Assembly: GCA_027728145.1 (NCBI GenBank)
Contig: JAQBZV010000013.1
Location: 1-11,580, forward strand
Direction of reading: 5' to 3'
Length of the DNA stretch: 11,580 bases
DNA from: Actinomycetota bacterium
Lineage (GTDB): Bacteria; Actinomycetota; Actinomycetes; Actinomycetales; Microbacteriaceae
This document shows, in pieces, positions 1-8,027 of this stretch (position 1 is its first letter; each line of letters begins with the position of its first letter). The position numbers were made by a program, and so were the translations under genes. The notes beneath the pieces are model-generated. The model had not been told where the DNA came from and did no database searches. It saw nothing but the letters and a program-made list of their open reading frames with translations.

Positions 1-2
1 TC

Positions 3-443
3 GGCTTCGTTCTTGCTGCACCCCTAGACGTTGAAGAGATTAGTTTTGGACTGGGAACAAGCGAGCTACCGCCGTGCCTCACCGATTCCGAAGTCTCTTT
101 TGAATTCGACGTGTCGGAAACAAACGTGACGACCATCTCGGCGGTAGAAGTCACTGGCATTGCAACGCAATGCGATGGCCTTTTTCTGGTTCTAGGCCTG
201 CGAGGCGCAGGTGGCCTACTGCTCGATGAGATTGTGTGGGCGCTGGACACTGCCGCCGGGGCGACCTCAATCACAGCAGTTGCCGATGGCACCACGGGCA
301 CGACGACTGTTGTGTCTGGTGTGGCGCGGGTCCTGCCTTCAAGCCAAGTCGACCCCGAGGGCTTAGCTGTGGGGATCGAATCCTCAGATGTGCTCGATGT
401 CTCCCTTGAGATTCTTCCGACGTCCCGCAATGCTCAGGAGTAA
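3..443 (+). CDS. 3' end of an unrecognised protein (5' truncated by window edge)
   Basis: The reading frame is open from the first complete codon at position 3 to the TAA at 441-443, giving 146 residues with no stop. The gene therefore begins outside the window. A GTG at 111 could start a shorter frame, but the coding-like sequence continues without change upstream of it, so I read this as the tail of a longer protein. The visible part is acidic and rich in Gly, Ala, Val, Thr and Ser, with a GTTGTTT run and an alternating hydrophobic pattern that suggests beta structure. I see no membrane segment, catalytic motif or recognisable domain. An extracellular or surface beta-rich domain is possible but is only inference. 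It points toward the minus-strand tRNA gene, so it ends in a convergent arrangement. Confidence 0.6.
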   Translation, partial: GFVLAAPLDVEEISFGLGTSELPPCLTDSEVSFEFDVSETNVTTISAVEVTGIATQCDGLFLVLGLRGAGGLLLDEIVWALDTAAGATSITAVADGTTGTTTVVSGVARVLPSSQVDPEGLAVGIESSDVLDVSLEILPTSRNAQE

Positions 444-502
444 CGCGGTTGGCAAGCCTGGGGTCCAGCTGGCCCATAGGCTCGGCTCCTCGCTTCGATA
501 GA

Positions 503-528
503 GCGGCAATCGCCCTTGCGCAGTTTTT
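503..528 (+). terminator. possible weak intrinsic terminator of the upstream partial gene
   Basis: Sixty bases after the TAA at 443, GCGGCAA (503-509) can pair with TTGCGC (516-521) around a TCGCCC loop, with one G bulged. The stem is followed by AG and then five T (524-528). The stem is short and imperfect, and an overlapping alternative pairs CGCT (491-494) with AGCG (502-505). The position, downstream of a plus-strand gene and before a convergent tRNA, is where a terminator is expected. Confidence 0.35.
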
Positions 529-552
529 CTGGTTTCTCGGATGTCCTCCTTG

Positions 553-625
553 GGCCGCCTGCGGGAATCGAACCCGCGACCTTCTCATTACGAGTGAGAC
601 GCTCTACCAACTGAGCTAAGGCGGC
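553..625 (-). tRNA. tRNA-Thr (anticodon CGT)
   Basis: A full cloverleaf can be drawn on the minus strand. The acceptor is GCCGCCT paired with AGGCGGC. The D-arm is GCTC/GAGC with the AGTTGGTA loop. The anticodon stem is TCTCA/TGAGA with loop CTCGTAA, and the T-arm is GCGGG/CCCGC with loop TTCGAAT. The anticodon CGT lies at 590-592 and reads ACG threonine codons. The variable region is five bases (AGGTC), so this is a class I tRNA. Position 73 would be C, and the bases after it read CA rather than CCA, so the CCA tail is apparently added after transcription. The 5' end lies just downstream of a good -10 hexamer, so the gene is probably a monocistronic unit. Confidence 0.96.
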
Positions 626-809
626 AAACGCCTCTCAGTATAGGCAATTACGCTTTTTCTGCGAGCACCGAGGAAGGGCGGAAATGATTCTGTGTACCTC
701 CACATTCTTCGCAAGGATTCCCCAAGAATCGCCCCTTTCGTCGCTCGTCAGCGAGTAATGTTGATGTCTACGCTTTTCTCATACATCCGCCTGAGGAAAG
801 GACCCTGGG
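626..809. other. intergenic region between tRNA-Thr and the propeller lipoprotein gene, with two short inverted repeats
   Basis: This 184-nt divergent gap holds the tRNA promoter at its left end. It also holds two perfect small dyads: GATTC (716-720) with GAATC (726-730), and TCGCT (741-745) with AGCGA (750-754). A further ATTCTT (704-709) can pair with AAGAAT (724-729), which overlaps the first dyad. I could not pick a convincing -35/-10 pair for the lipoprotein gene; TAATGT at 756-761 is the best -10-like hexamer but lacks a -35. The dyads could be operator half-sites or leader hairpins. Confidence 0.35.
637..642 (-). promoter_or_regulatory. -10 element of the tRNA-Thr promoter
   Basis: On the minus strand the hexamer TATACT lies 11 bases upstream of the mature tRNA 5' end. 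It matches TATAAT at five of six positions and would give a leader of about five bases, typical of a tRNA gene. A matching -35 is not clear: the region 17-18 bases upstream reads like CTCGCA. An A-rich stretch (AAAAA on this strand) lies in the spacer. Confidence 0.5.
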
Positions 810-1853
810 ATGACGAAAGCTGTGACGTGCGTGGTGACTGTTGGTCTCTCTGTGGCACTGCTCGCCGGATGTCAAAATGCCAGCACCAGTCCTGGGGTGA
901 GCGAGGCTGGCGACCCGGCCAGCACGAACGAGACTTCCACTACTGGCGAAACATCAGAAGCTGCTGCGCCCACCGCGTTCTCACTCGAGGTCGGGGAGGG
1001 GCTCGGAATAGAGGGAGTGTCCCCAGAATTGATCGCCCATCCCGATGGCGGTTACCTCCTCCTGGCAACAGGCCTAAGCCAGAATCTCGTGTATCGATCC
1101 GAGGACGGGCTTTCGTTCACCCCTGATCCTGGTATGCGGATCCCCGGAGGAAGCGACTACTCGCTCCTGCAAAAACCTGATGGGACATGGCTGCTCTACT
1201 ACGTGTCCTTTGATGCACCCACAACACAACTGGCTCAACCCGCGGAGCCCTCGCAACCCGGCCTGCCTCCTCAACCTCCCGCGCCACCCCAACCTATGGA
1301 CTCCAAGTCCCTGAAAAAGGTTGTCATGGTGTCCTCCTCCACCGACCTGAACTCCTTCCCCGACGGCGTGCCCACCGGTATTCGACAGGATGATCCAGGA
1401 CCAGCTTGGGGTGTCCCCGATACCTATATCGCCCCTGATGGGACCTATCGCATGATGTGGGTAGATATGCCAGAGGGCGAGCAATGGGAGGTGCTACGCA
1501 CTGCCACCTCACAAGATGGCATCACCTTCACTCCTGACGAGGGCTACGCCATTACGGATGGTTATGTTGACCCGTTCATGCTGAAGGCAGAGACCGGGGA
1601 CTGGGTCTTACTACTCTCGACCACACCGGCTGAGCAACGTTTGCCGCAGAAGGTTTACGTTGCAACCTCGACTGATGGTCTCACCTGGGACATCAGCAAG
1701 GACCCGTTGCTGGAAGACAACGACCGCAACTACCTCGACCCCTCAGCAGTGGAGACAGCGCCCGGCGAATGGTTAGTGGTAATCAGTACTGCGGACAAGG
1801 CCAACGCTATTAGTGGTCCACACGAATATGTCGGGGCAACCCTCCGCCGGTGA
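810..1853 (+). CDS. secreted lipoprotein, predicted five-bladed beta-propeller (GH43/sialidase-like fold)
   Basis: The 347-residue protein starts at ATG 810, eight bases after a good ribosome-binding site (GAGGAAAGG, 793-801). Residues 1-21 form a lipoprotein signal ending in the lipobox LLAGC, so Cys21 would be lipidated and the protein anchored outside the membrane. A Ser/Thr/Glu/Ala-rich linker runs to about residue 56. After it come five repeats of about 55-70 residues. Each has a (D/P/T)G-x-(Y/W)-hydrophobic strand (from about 79, 124, 210, 263 and 319), and most also have an S-x-DG-(L/I)-x-(F/W) turn, as in SEDGLSF, SQDGITF and STDGLTW. This is the pattern of a five-bladed propeller as in GH43/GH32-like hydrolases and related sugar-binding proteins. 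Residues about 137-163, in the second repeat, are proline-rich. No catalytic triad can be assigned with confidence, so the substrate is unknown. The gene stands alone and converges on the downstream peptidase. Confidence 0.8.
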   Translation: MTKAVTCVVTVGLSVALLAGCQNASTSPGVSEAGDPASTNETSTTGETSEAAAPTAFSLEVGEGLGIEGVSPELIAHPDGGYLLLATGLSQNLVYRSEDGLSFTPDPGMRIPGGSDYSLLQKPDGTWLLYYVSFDAPTTQLAQPAEPSQPGLPPQPPAPPQPMDSKSLKKVVMVSSSTDLNSFPDGVPTGIRQDDPGPAWGVPDTYIAPDGTYRMMWVDMPEGEQWEVLRTATSQDGITFTPDEGYAITDGYVDPFMLKAETGDWVLLLSTTPAEQRLPQKVYVATSTDGLTWDISKDPLLEDNDRNYLDPSAVETAPGEWLVVISTADKANAISGPHEYVGATLRR

Positions 1854-1906
1854 ACCAACACAACGGATGTCACCTGACGCTATTGAGAACCTGGAGGGGA
1901 CAATCT

Positions 1907-3412
1907 CTAAGCATCGCAGGTGAGACCGTCTACAGGCAGCTCTCCGGTAATGAAGTAGTTATCCACCAGGCCATTGATGCAGGGAACCCGCTCGTCATAG
2001 GCGAGGTGACCTTCCCCAACCAGCGTCAGAAGAACAGAGTTCTCGAGTTGCTCATTGAGGGACACCGACCAGTTGTAGGGGGTGGCGGGGTCGCCGGTAG
2101 TCCCGAGAATGACGACCGGGTTTGCCCCTGTCCCCGACACCGGACCCTTGGTGAGTTTCGGCGGGAAAGGCCAGTTCATGCAGACCAGGTCGCCCTCGCC
2201 ACTAGGTCGTGCCGTGTAGGGGGCGGCTTCTTTCAGCTGCTCGGCTTGCGCCTCCAACACAGCAGGGTCAGTCTCGACGGGATAGTCCAAACAGTTAATG
2301 GCGATGAAAGCCTCCATCGAGTTGTCCTGATAAACCCCGCCCTCCCGGTCGTAATAGAAGTCGACCAGGAACATCGCCGTGTCCGTCTCCCCTTGCGGCA
2401 ATTCCGTAAACATGCGGGTGAGAAAAGGCCAGCTCGACTGCGAGTACAAGGTGGTCACCATCGCGGTGCGGAGCATCCCGTCATCCACGAGCCGTCCGTC
2501 ACTATGACGCAGAGGGTTCTCCTCCAGTTCGTCATAAAGGTCAGACACTGCCTGGAGTCGCTGATCGAGGGAACCACCAAACGGGCACGTACCGGTGAGG
2601 TCGCACTCCACCAGGTAGGCCTCGAGTGCTTCCTCGAAACCTCGGTATTGGTTCACCACCAAATCGAATTGGCTAGCACCCGGATCGACCGGCCCATCCA
2701 AGACGATGCGCCCCACATTCTCGGGAAAGGTGTCGATATAGATCGCGCCAATCAGTGTCCCGTATGAATATCCCAAGTAGTTCAGTTGCTCATCACCAAC
2801 CAGGTGGCGCAGGAGATCCAAATCCCGGACGGTGGAGAGGGTGTCAACGAATTCCAGGAGAGCGCCCGTATTCGCCTGACACTCTTGGCCGAAGCGAATC
2901 GATTCGGCCACGAGCTCCGCATCCCATTCCGGGGTGTCAGGCTCTGCTCCTAGCTCCCCAAAGAAGAAATAGTCCAGGTCGGCATCCGTGGCAGCACACG
3001 ACACCGGGCTGGAGAAGTTCACCCCGCGAGGATCCCACCCGATGATGTCAAAGGACTCTCGCAATTCTGGAGACACCGCAAAATCAACGCTGTCCAACAC
3101 AAACTCGTAGCCGCTCGCTCCTGGCCCACCGGGATTCACAAACAGCGAGCCTTGCGCGGTGCCGGTGGCCTCAAATTTGGACAGTGCGAGTTGAACATCC
3201 TCCCCAACGCCTGGGTTATCCCAATCCAGTGGCACCACCACCGTCGAACAGAGTGCCCCCGCACCACACTCGGACCACTGAACGTCTTGGGTGAGATAGC
3301 TGGCGAGGGGATCGGTGGGGTCAACAGAATCACCCGGGGAAGCCCCCTGGTCGACCGCGCAGCCACCCAGCACCAACACTGAGGACACGGCAAGCGCACG
3401 AAAGCGCGTCAT
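1907..3412 (-). CDS. secreted alpha/beta-hydrolase lipoprotein, tripeptidyl-aminopeptidase (TAP) family
   Basis: The 501-residue protein is of usual length for actinobacterial SlpD/SlpE/TAP-type peptidases, which remove short peptides from the N-terminus of secreted or imported polypeptides. Residues 1-18 are a lipoprotein signal with lipobox VLGGC, so Cys18 would be the anchor. The fold markers are all present: the oxyanion loop NPGGPGAS (93-100), WDPRG (126-130), the nucleophile elbow GYSYG (214-218, Ser216), Asp441 in GDPATP and His469 in GEGH. The last two lie in the C-terminal TAP-like domain, so the catalytic triad appears intact. Several paired cysteines (C49/C55, C139, C178, C270/C276) fit an extracellular protein. 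The start ATG at 3412 overlaps the holB stop as ATGA, so translation is probably coupled and the gene ends the topA-tmk-holB operon. Exact peptide specificity cannot be read from the sequence. Confidence 0.9.
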   Translation of the reverse strand: MTRFRALAVSSVLVLGGCAVDQGASPGDSVDPTDPLASYLTQDVQWSECGAGALCSTVVVPLDWDNPGVGEDVQLALSKFEATGTAQGSLFVNPGGPGASGYEFVLDSVDFAVSPELRESFDIIGWDPRGVNFSSPVSCAATDADLDYFFFGELGAEPDTPEWDAELVAESIRFGQECQANTGALLEFVDTLSTVRDLDLLRHLVGDEQLNYLGYSYGTLIGAIYIDTFPENVGRIVLDGPVDPGASQFDLVVNQYRGFEEALEAYLVECDLTGTCPFGGSLDQRLQAVSDLYDELEENPLRHSDGRLVDDGMLRTAMVTTLYSQSSWPFLTRMFTELPQGETDTAMFLVDFYYDREGGVYQDNSMEAFIAINCLDYPVETDPAVLEAQAEQLKEAAPYTARPSGEGDLVCMNWPFPPKLTKGPVSGTGANPVVILGTTGDPATPYNWSVSLNEQLENSVLLTLVGEGHLAYDERVPCINGLVDNYFITGELPVDGLTCDA

Positions 3413-4551
3413 ACCCGGCCGCTCACCGAGGGGCTGAGCGAAATCAACAATGCCTCCAGGACCAGCAAGGGGGGTGAGTTGTGGGCGATTCTTTCGCGTG
3501 CCTCTCGAACAGCATCCAATGCAGCCAGGGTCATCTCCGGAGTAGTGGCCTGTGCTCTGGCGTCGATTGCCGGACCGTGGGAAATATTGATCGGATCGAC
3601 ACCCGCCTGAACCTGAACCATCACCACATCCCGCAGGACCGACATCACATCCACCATGATCCGATCAATCGCATCACGAAGAGTTCGTGTTTTCCGACGC
3701 TTTTGGTCGTCTTCCAAAGTCTTGACTTGGGAACGAAGAGCGGCGGGCACCGCTCCACCGGGACCCACGCCCAAGGAGATCAGGAGAGCATCGCGCTCCT
3801 CCTGGTCGGTGCGCTCGCCCAAGGCTGTTGCATCCTCACCGGCTATCTCCAAAAGTTTTGCCGCGACCCCGACCGCTCCAGAGACCGTGGTGACACCGAG
3901 GACGAGGTCAATCGAGGTCTCACGACGAAGGCGGGCTGCGTCATCTGTCGCAAGCCGGGTTGCCATGCCGATGTGACTCTGCGCTTCGGTGGCCGCTCGC
4001 AAAGCGAGGTCGGGATCAATACCCTCACGCTTCGCGATCAACGCCGCAACATCCGAAGCTCCGGGAACCTGCAACACCACGCTTCTGGTGCGGGACCTAA
4101 TGGTTGGCAACACGTCGGCGGTCGAGGGAGCACACAGAATCCAGACGGTCTGCGGTGGCGGCTCTTCCAGGGCTTTCAGCAACACGTTGGAGGTTCGCTC
4201 CGTCATCCGATCGGCATCCTCAATCACGACTACCCGATAGTTCGAGGCAGAAGGAGAAAAATAGGAGAAGGCAACCAGAGCCCTCACCTCCTCGATCGTG
4301 ATGGTCACCTTGTTCGTGGAGAGGACCGACACATCGGGGTGGGCACCCGCGATAACTTGACGCCACGCTGACTCCTCGGAGCCTGCTCCGACCAGCTCGG
4401 CGGCAAACGCATGAGCCAGTGTTGAGCGTCCAGAACCCGGTGGCCCGGTAATCAACCAGGCATGGGTCATCGCGTGAGAATCAGGAGTGGCCGCGGCTTT
4501 CATCTGGGCGATTGCGGCGTCTTGGCCGACCAAGTCATCCCAGAGCGTCAT
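3409..4551 (-). CDS. holB: DNA polymerase III delta' subunit (clamp loader)
   Basis: This 380-residue AAA+ protein belongs to the clamp-loader complex that opens the sliding clamp ring at primed DNA. The P-loop reads GPPGSGRST (36-44). The usual Lys is Arg here, as expected for a delta' subunit that does not hydrolyse ATP. A Walker B-like VIEDADR lies at 109-115, followed by the LLKALEEPP sensor region (124-132). An SRT motif (153-155) takes the place of SRC and keeps the Arg finger. The zinc-module cysteines known from E. coli delta' are absent: the only cysteine is residue 140. The C-terminal helical part (about 210-380) is diverged. The gene starts nine bases after the tmk stop without a clear Shine-Dalgarno, which suggests reinitiation. 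It overlaps the downstream peptidase gene by four bases. The topA-tmk-holB order is common in actinobacteria and supports the call. Confidence 0.93.
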   Translation of the reverse strand: MTLWDDLVGQDAAIAQMKAAATPDSHAMTHAWLITGPPGSGRSTLAHAFAAELVGAGSEESAWRQVIAGAHPDVSVLSTNKVTITIEEVRALVAFSYFSPSASNYRVVVIEDADRMTERTSNVLLKALEEPPPQTVWILCAPSTADVLPTIRSRTRSVVLQVPGASDVAALIAKREGIDPDLALRAATEAQSHIGMATRLATDDAARLRRETSIDLVLGVTTVSGAVGVAAKLLEIAGEDATALGERTDQEERDALLISLGVGPGGAVPAALRSQVKTLEDDQKRRKTRTLRDAIDRIMVDVMSVLRDVVMVQVQAGVDPINISHGPAIDARAQATTPEMTLAALDAVREARERIAHNSPPLLVLEALLISLSPSVSGRV

Positions 4552-4560
4552 GCGCTAAGG

Positions 4561-5181
4561 CTACCCAAGGAGGTCTGACACCCGGGTGATGATGACCTGG
4601 TGGATCTCCTCAATGGGTGATTCTCCGTTCACCACGAGGAAGCGCTCAGGCTCCGCCTCAGCAAGCGCGAGGTAACTCTCGCGAACACGGGTGTGGAAGT
4701 CCTCGGCTTCTGCTTCAAGACGGTCATAATCCCGATCCTCCGCGGCCTGACGGGCTTTCGCCACTGAGGCCGGCACATCTAGAAGCACCGTGAGGTCTGG
4801 CATAAGGCGCTCTGTCCCCCAGAGCGAGAGCTCGCGAACCTCATCTGGGTCGAGAACCCGACCTGCCCCCTGGTAGGCGACCGAGGAATCGAGGTAGCGA
4901 TCTTGGACCACAATGTCGCCCCGCTCGAGAGCGGGTCTCACCAGAGTGTGGATGTGGTGAGACCGATCCGCTGCATAGAGCAGTGCCTCCGCACGAGGCG
5001 CAATGAAACCTTTGCGGTGCATCACAAGGTTGCGAAGCTCGACCCCCAAATCGGTGCCACCGGGTTCCCTCGTCAATACCACGGTCTGACCTCGGGACTC
5101 AAGCCAGGCCACAAGTCGGTTGATTTGGGTGGTCTTTCCCGACCCATCTCCACCCTCAAACGTGAGGAAAATGCCAGCCAT
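4561..5181 (-). CDS. tmk: thymidylate kinase
   Basis: The 206-residue length is typical for dTMP kinase, which phosphorylates dTMP to dTDP with ATP in the cytosol. The P-loop is GGDGSGKT (10-17). LTREPGG (36-42) and the DRY motif (Asp94-Arg95-Tyr96), followed by SSVAYQG, form the dTMP site. VLLDVP (132-137) precedes a LID region rich in Arg and Asp (about 144-155). The ATG at 5181 is only two bases beyond the topA stop, and its ribosome-binding site (GAGGA) lies inside the last topA codons, so the two genes are probably translated in tandem. holB follows after nine bases. No unusual features. Confidence 0.97.
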   Translation of the reverse strand: MAGIFLTFEGGDGSGKTTQINRLVAWLESRGQTVVLTREPGGTDLGVELRNLVMHRKGFIAPRAEALLYAADRSHHIHTLVRPALERGDIVVQDRYLDSSVAYQGAGRVLDPDEVRELSLWGTERLMPDLTVLLDVPASVAKARQAAEDRDYDRLEAEAEDFHTRVRESYLALAEAEPERFLVVNGESPIEEIHQVIITRVSDLLG

Positions 5182-5183
5182 GT

Positions 5184-7973
5184 CTAGTCCTCGTCTCGGA
5201 TCTGAACGGTCTTGGGTTTCTGTGAGGAAGGGTTACCGGTTTTGGACGGAGCCGCCTTCTTCTTCGTCACTGTCTTCGTGGGAGTTTTCTTGGCTGCCGC
5301 TTTTTTCTTTGCAGGAGCTTTCTTCTTGACTGTCTTCTTCGGAGCTGGCCCCTTAGCCCGCTTATCGGCGATCAGCTGAACAGCGGCCTCAAACTCCAGA
5401 GTATCCAGGGGCATGCCCCGGGGAACAGTGGCGTTAATGTCCCCATCAGTGACATAGGGACCAAAGCGGCCGTCCTTCAGCAGAATTGGTTTGCCGCTGA
5501 CTGGATCAGCGTCAAAAGTCTTAAGGGCCGAGGCTTGACGCCGACCGCCGTATTTGGGCTCGGCAAAACGCTGAAGCGCCCCTGCCACATCAATCTCGAA
5601 GATCTTCTCTTCGCTATCCAAGGACCGGGTGTCAGTTCCCTTCTTGAGATACGGGCCGTAACGACCGTTTGAGGAGGTGATCATCTCGCCAGACTCAGGA
5701 TCCACCCCCACCTCTCGGGGAAGTGCCAACAGTCGAAGCGCGGTGTCTAAGTCAACGGTCTCGATCTCCATCGACTGAAAGAGCGATGCTGTCTTCGGTT
5801 TGGGAGCAGCCACCTTCTTCTTTTTCGGAGCATCCTCCGCGGGAGCCTCAGGCTCGGGCAAAACCTCCGTGACATAGGGTCCAAAGCGGCCTTTTTTGGC
5901 CACGATCTCGAGCCCAGTAGCGGGGTCGACCCCCAGCACTCGGTCCACCACGGGAGGCTCGTCAGCGATTTGCTGAGCCTTCTCCGGGGTCAACTCATCC
6001 GGGGCGAGCTCGAGTGGCAGGTTGATGTTCTTGACCTCACCGGTGTCGGGGTCGGTCACCTCCAAGAAGGGACCATACTTTCCGACCCGAAGGTTAATGG
6101 TGGGACTTATTTCCAGGGTGTTGAGAGCCCTTGCGTCAATCTCTTCGGTGGCGGCAATGGCCACGTCTTTAAGCCCGCGGTGCTCGCCATCGCCAAAGTA
6201 GAACTTGTGGAGCCACTCGCTGCGCTTGTATTCACCTCGCGCAATCCGGTCGAGGTCCTCCTCCAGTTGCGCCGTGAAGTCGTAGTCCACCAGGTCTGAA
6301 AAACGCTCCTGCAGCAGGCGCGTGACGGGGAAGGCAATCCACTGGGGAACCAGCGCGGTTCCGCGTCGAATCACATAGTCGCGGTCGATGATCACCTGAA
6401 TAATCGACGCGTAGGTCGAGGGGCGACCAATCCCTTTCTCTTCCAGCGCTTTGACCAGGCTGGCTTCGGTATATCGCGCGGGAGGCTGCGTGTTGTGGGT
6501 TTTGGCCTCCACCTCAGAAATCGTGATCGCATCCCCGACAGTGAGCGGGGGCAAAATTGCGTCGGCCTCTTTCTCTCCCTCTGCGCTCTCGTCGTCCTTG
6601 CTCTCCTGGTAAGCCTGGAGGAACCCGCGCTCGCTCAAGATTGTTCCCGACGCACTCAGTGTGGCTTTCTGGAAGCTGGCGCCCTCCATCGCGGGAAGAG
6701 GCCCTGCCTCAATCGTGATGGAGACGGTTTCACCCTTAGCGTCCACCATTTGGCTGGCCACTGTTCTCTTCCAAATCAGGTCATAGAGCTTCAGCTCATC
6801 AGAGCGCAACACAGAAGCCAGATCGCTCGGGGAGGCAAAGGTATCTCCGGCCGGGCGAACCGCCTCGTGAGCTTCCTGAGAGTTCTTGGATTTGCCCTTG
6901 TAAAGGCGCGGTTCACTTGGAACAGAGCCCGCGCCATAGAGAGACTGGGCTGCAGCGCGAGCTGCCGTGATCGCCTGCGAGGACAGCGAGACCGAGTCGG
7001 TACGCATATAGGTAATGTGACCGTTTTCGTAGAGACCCTGGGCGATACTCATTGTTTGCGACGCCGAGTAGCGAAGCTTGCGCCCCGCCTCCTGCTGAAG
7101 CGTTGACGTGGTGAAAGGTGCTGCAGGACGCCTGGTGTAGGGCTTGGGCTCCACCTTAGTCACCACGGGTGACGCGTCGGGTGACTCCAGAACACTCGCT
7201 ACGGCATGGGCTTCTTCTTCACCCAGCAACACAGCATCGCCCTCAAGCTGACCCATGTCGGAAAAGTCCCGCCCACTGGCAACCCGTCGGTCATCCAGTC
7301 GGGTCAAGCTGACCGAGAAGCTCTCCCCGGAGGACTTGCTTCCCTTCGCGTCAATGTCGGAATAGGTTGCCGACACGAACGCACGACGCTCAAGTTCACG
7401 GTCGACAATCAGTTTGAGAGCCGGTGATTGCACGCGACCCGCAGACTTTGCGCCGCTGACCCGACGCCATAACACCGGAGACACTTCGAAACCGTAGAGT
7501 CGGTCGAGAATTCGACGAGTTTCTTGGGCGTCCACAAGGTCAACATCCAGATCTCTCGTGGAATCCGACGCCTTCTGAATGCTCTCCTGGGTGATTTCGT
7601 GAAAGACCATGCGGCGAACCGGAACCTTAGGCTTCAGAACCTCGAGCAGGTGCCACGCGATGGCTTCCCCCTCACGGTCCTCATCTGTGGCGAGCAGGAT
7701 TTCCGAAGCGTTCTTGGCAGCGCGTTTCAGGTCTGCCACCGTTTTCTTGCCGCGATCGGTGGTGACATAGAAGGGCTCAAAGTCATTGTCGATGTCAATC
7801 GCAAATTTGCCCGCCGGGCTCTTCTTTACTTCGGGTGGCAAATCACGCGGGTGCGCGAGGTCACGGACGTGTCCCACCGACGCCATCACTTCGTAGTCAT
7901 CGCCCAAGTACTTACCAATGGTTTTTGCCTTGGCAGGGGACTCGACAATGACGAGCTTCTTAGTGGTGGCCAC
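5184..7973 (-). CDS. topA: type IA DNA topoisomerase I
   Basis: This 929-residue enzyme relaxes negatively supercoiled DNA through a transient 5'-phosphotyrosine link. The Toprim domain begins with IVESPAKAKTIG (Glu11) and contains the metal-binding ATDEDREGE (about 95-103). The active-site Tyr is Tyr322 in ITYMRTDS. The archway and central domain run to about 620. Four Topo_C-type repeats follow, each with a G-(R/K)-(F/Y)-G-P-(Y/F) core (about 631, 695, 770 and 835). The tail (871-921) is strongly Lys/Ala-rich, as in other actinobacterial TopA, and no zinc fingers are present. I chose GTG 7973 because AGGAGA lies just upstream and the conserved KKLVIVES start follows at once. A TTG at 7997 would add eight residues but lacks such a site. 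The gene heads the topA-tmk-holB-peptidase operon. Confidence 0.97.
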   Translation of the reverse strand: MATTKKLVIVESPAKAKTIGKYLGDDYEVMASVGHVRDLAHPRDLPPEVKKSPAGKFAIDIDNDFEPFYVTTDRGKKTVADLKRAAKNASEILLATDEDREGEAIAWHLLEVLKPKVPVRRMVFHEITQESIQKASDSTRDLDVDLVDAQETRRILDRLYGFEVSPVLWRRVSGAKSAGRVQSPALKLIVDRELERRAFVSATYSDIDAKGSKSSGESFSVSLTRLDDRRVASGRDFSDMGQLEGDAVLLGEEEAHAVASVLESPDASPVVTKVEPKPYTRRPAAPFTTSTLQQEAGRKLRYSASQTMSIAQGLYENGHITYMRTDSVSLSSQAITAARAAAQSLYGAGSVPSEPRLYKGKSKNSQEAHEAVRPAGDTFASPSDLASVLRSDELKLYDLIWKRTVASQMVDAKGETVSITIEAGPLPAMEGASFQKATLSASGTILSERGFLQAYQESKDDESAEGEKEADAILPPLTVGDAITISEVEAKTHNTQPPARYTEASLVKALEEKGIGRPSTYASIIQVIIDRDYVIRRGTALVPQWIAFPVTRLLQERFSDLVDYDFTAQLEEDLDRIARGEYKRSEWLHKFYFGDGEHRGLKDVAIAATEEIDARALNTLEISPTINLRVGKYGPFLEVTDPDTGEVKNINLPLELAPDELTPEKAQQIADEPPVVDRVLGVDPATGLEIVAKKGRFGPYVTEVLPEPEAPAEDAPKKKKVAAPKPKTASLFQSMEIETVDLDTALRLLALPREVGVDPESGEMITSSNGRYGPYLKKGTDTRSLDSEEKIFEIDVAGALQRFAEPKYGGRRQASALKTFDADPVSGKPILLKDGRFGPYVTDGDINATVPRGMPLDTLEFEAAVQLIADKRAKGPAPKKTVKKKAPAKKKAAAKKTPTKTVTKKKAAPSKTGNPSSQKPKTVQIRDED

Positions 7974-8027
7974 GCTTCTCCTTGCACCCACGCTCAAACC
8001 CCCTGGTTCCAGAGGACAAGAACTGCG

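Noticed and set aside
1854..1906. Search for a bidirectional terminator between the convergent lipoprotein and peptidase genes
   Set aside because: Only GGTGA/TCACC pairing is possible, starting in the lipoprotein stop region, and no T-run follows on either strand.
1850..2767. Plus-strand open frame of 305 codons opposite the peptidase gene
   Set aside because: It lies antisense to a gene with an intact signal peptide and catalytic triad. Its composition (many Arg, His, Gln) is typical of a shadow frame, and it lacks a ribosome-binding site or domain.
3481..4371. Plus-strand open frame of 296 codons opposite holB
   Set aside because: Antisense to holB; Arg/His/Gly-rich with no motif, so it follows from the codon bias of the real gene.
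5210..5361. Low-complexity Lys/Ala-rich end of topA as a possible frameshift or foreign insertion
   Set aside because: Lysine-rich TopA tails are normal in actinobacteria, and the frame continues cleanly to the stop next to tmk.
7974..7997. Longer topA start at TTG 7997
   Set aside because: The extra eight residues lie upstream of the conserved TopA start, and the good AGGAGA site serves GTG 7973 instead.
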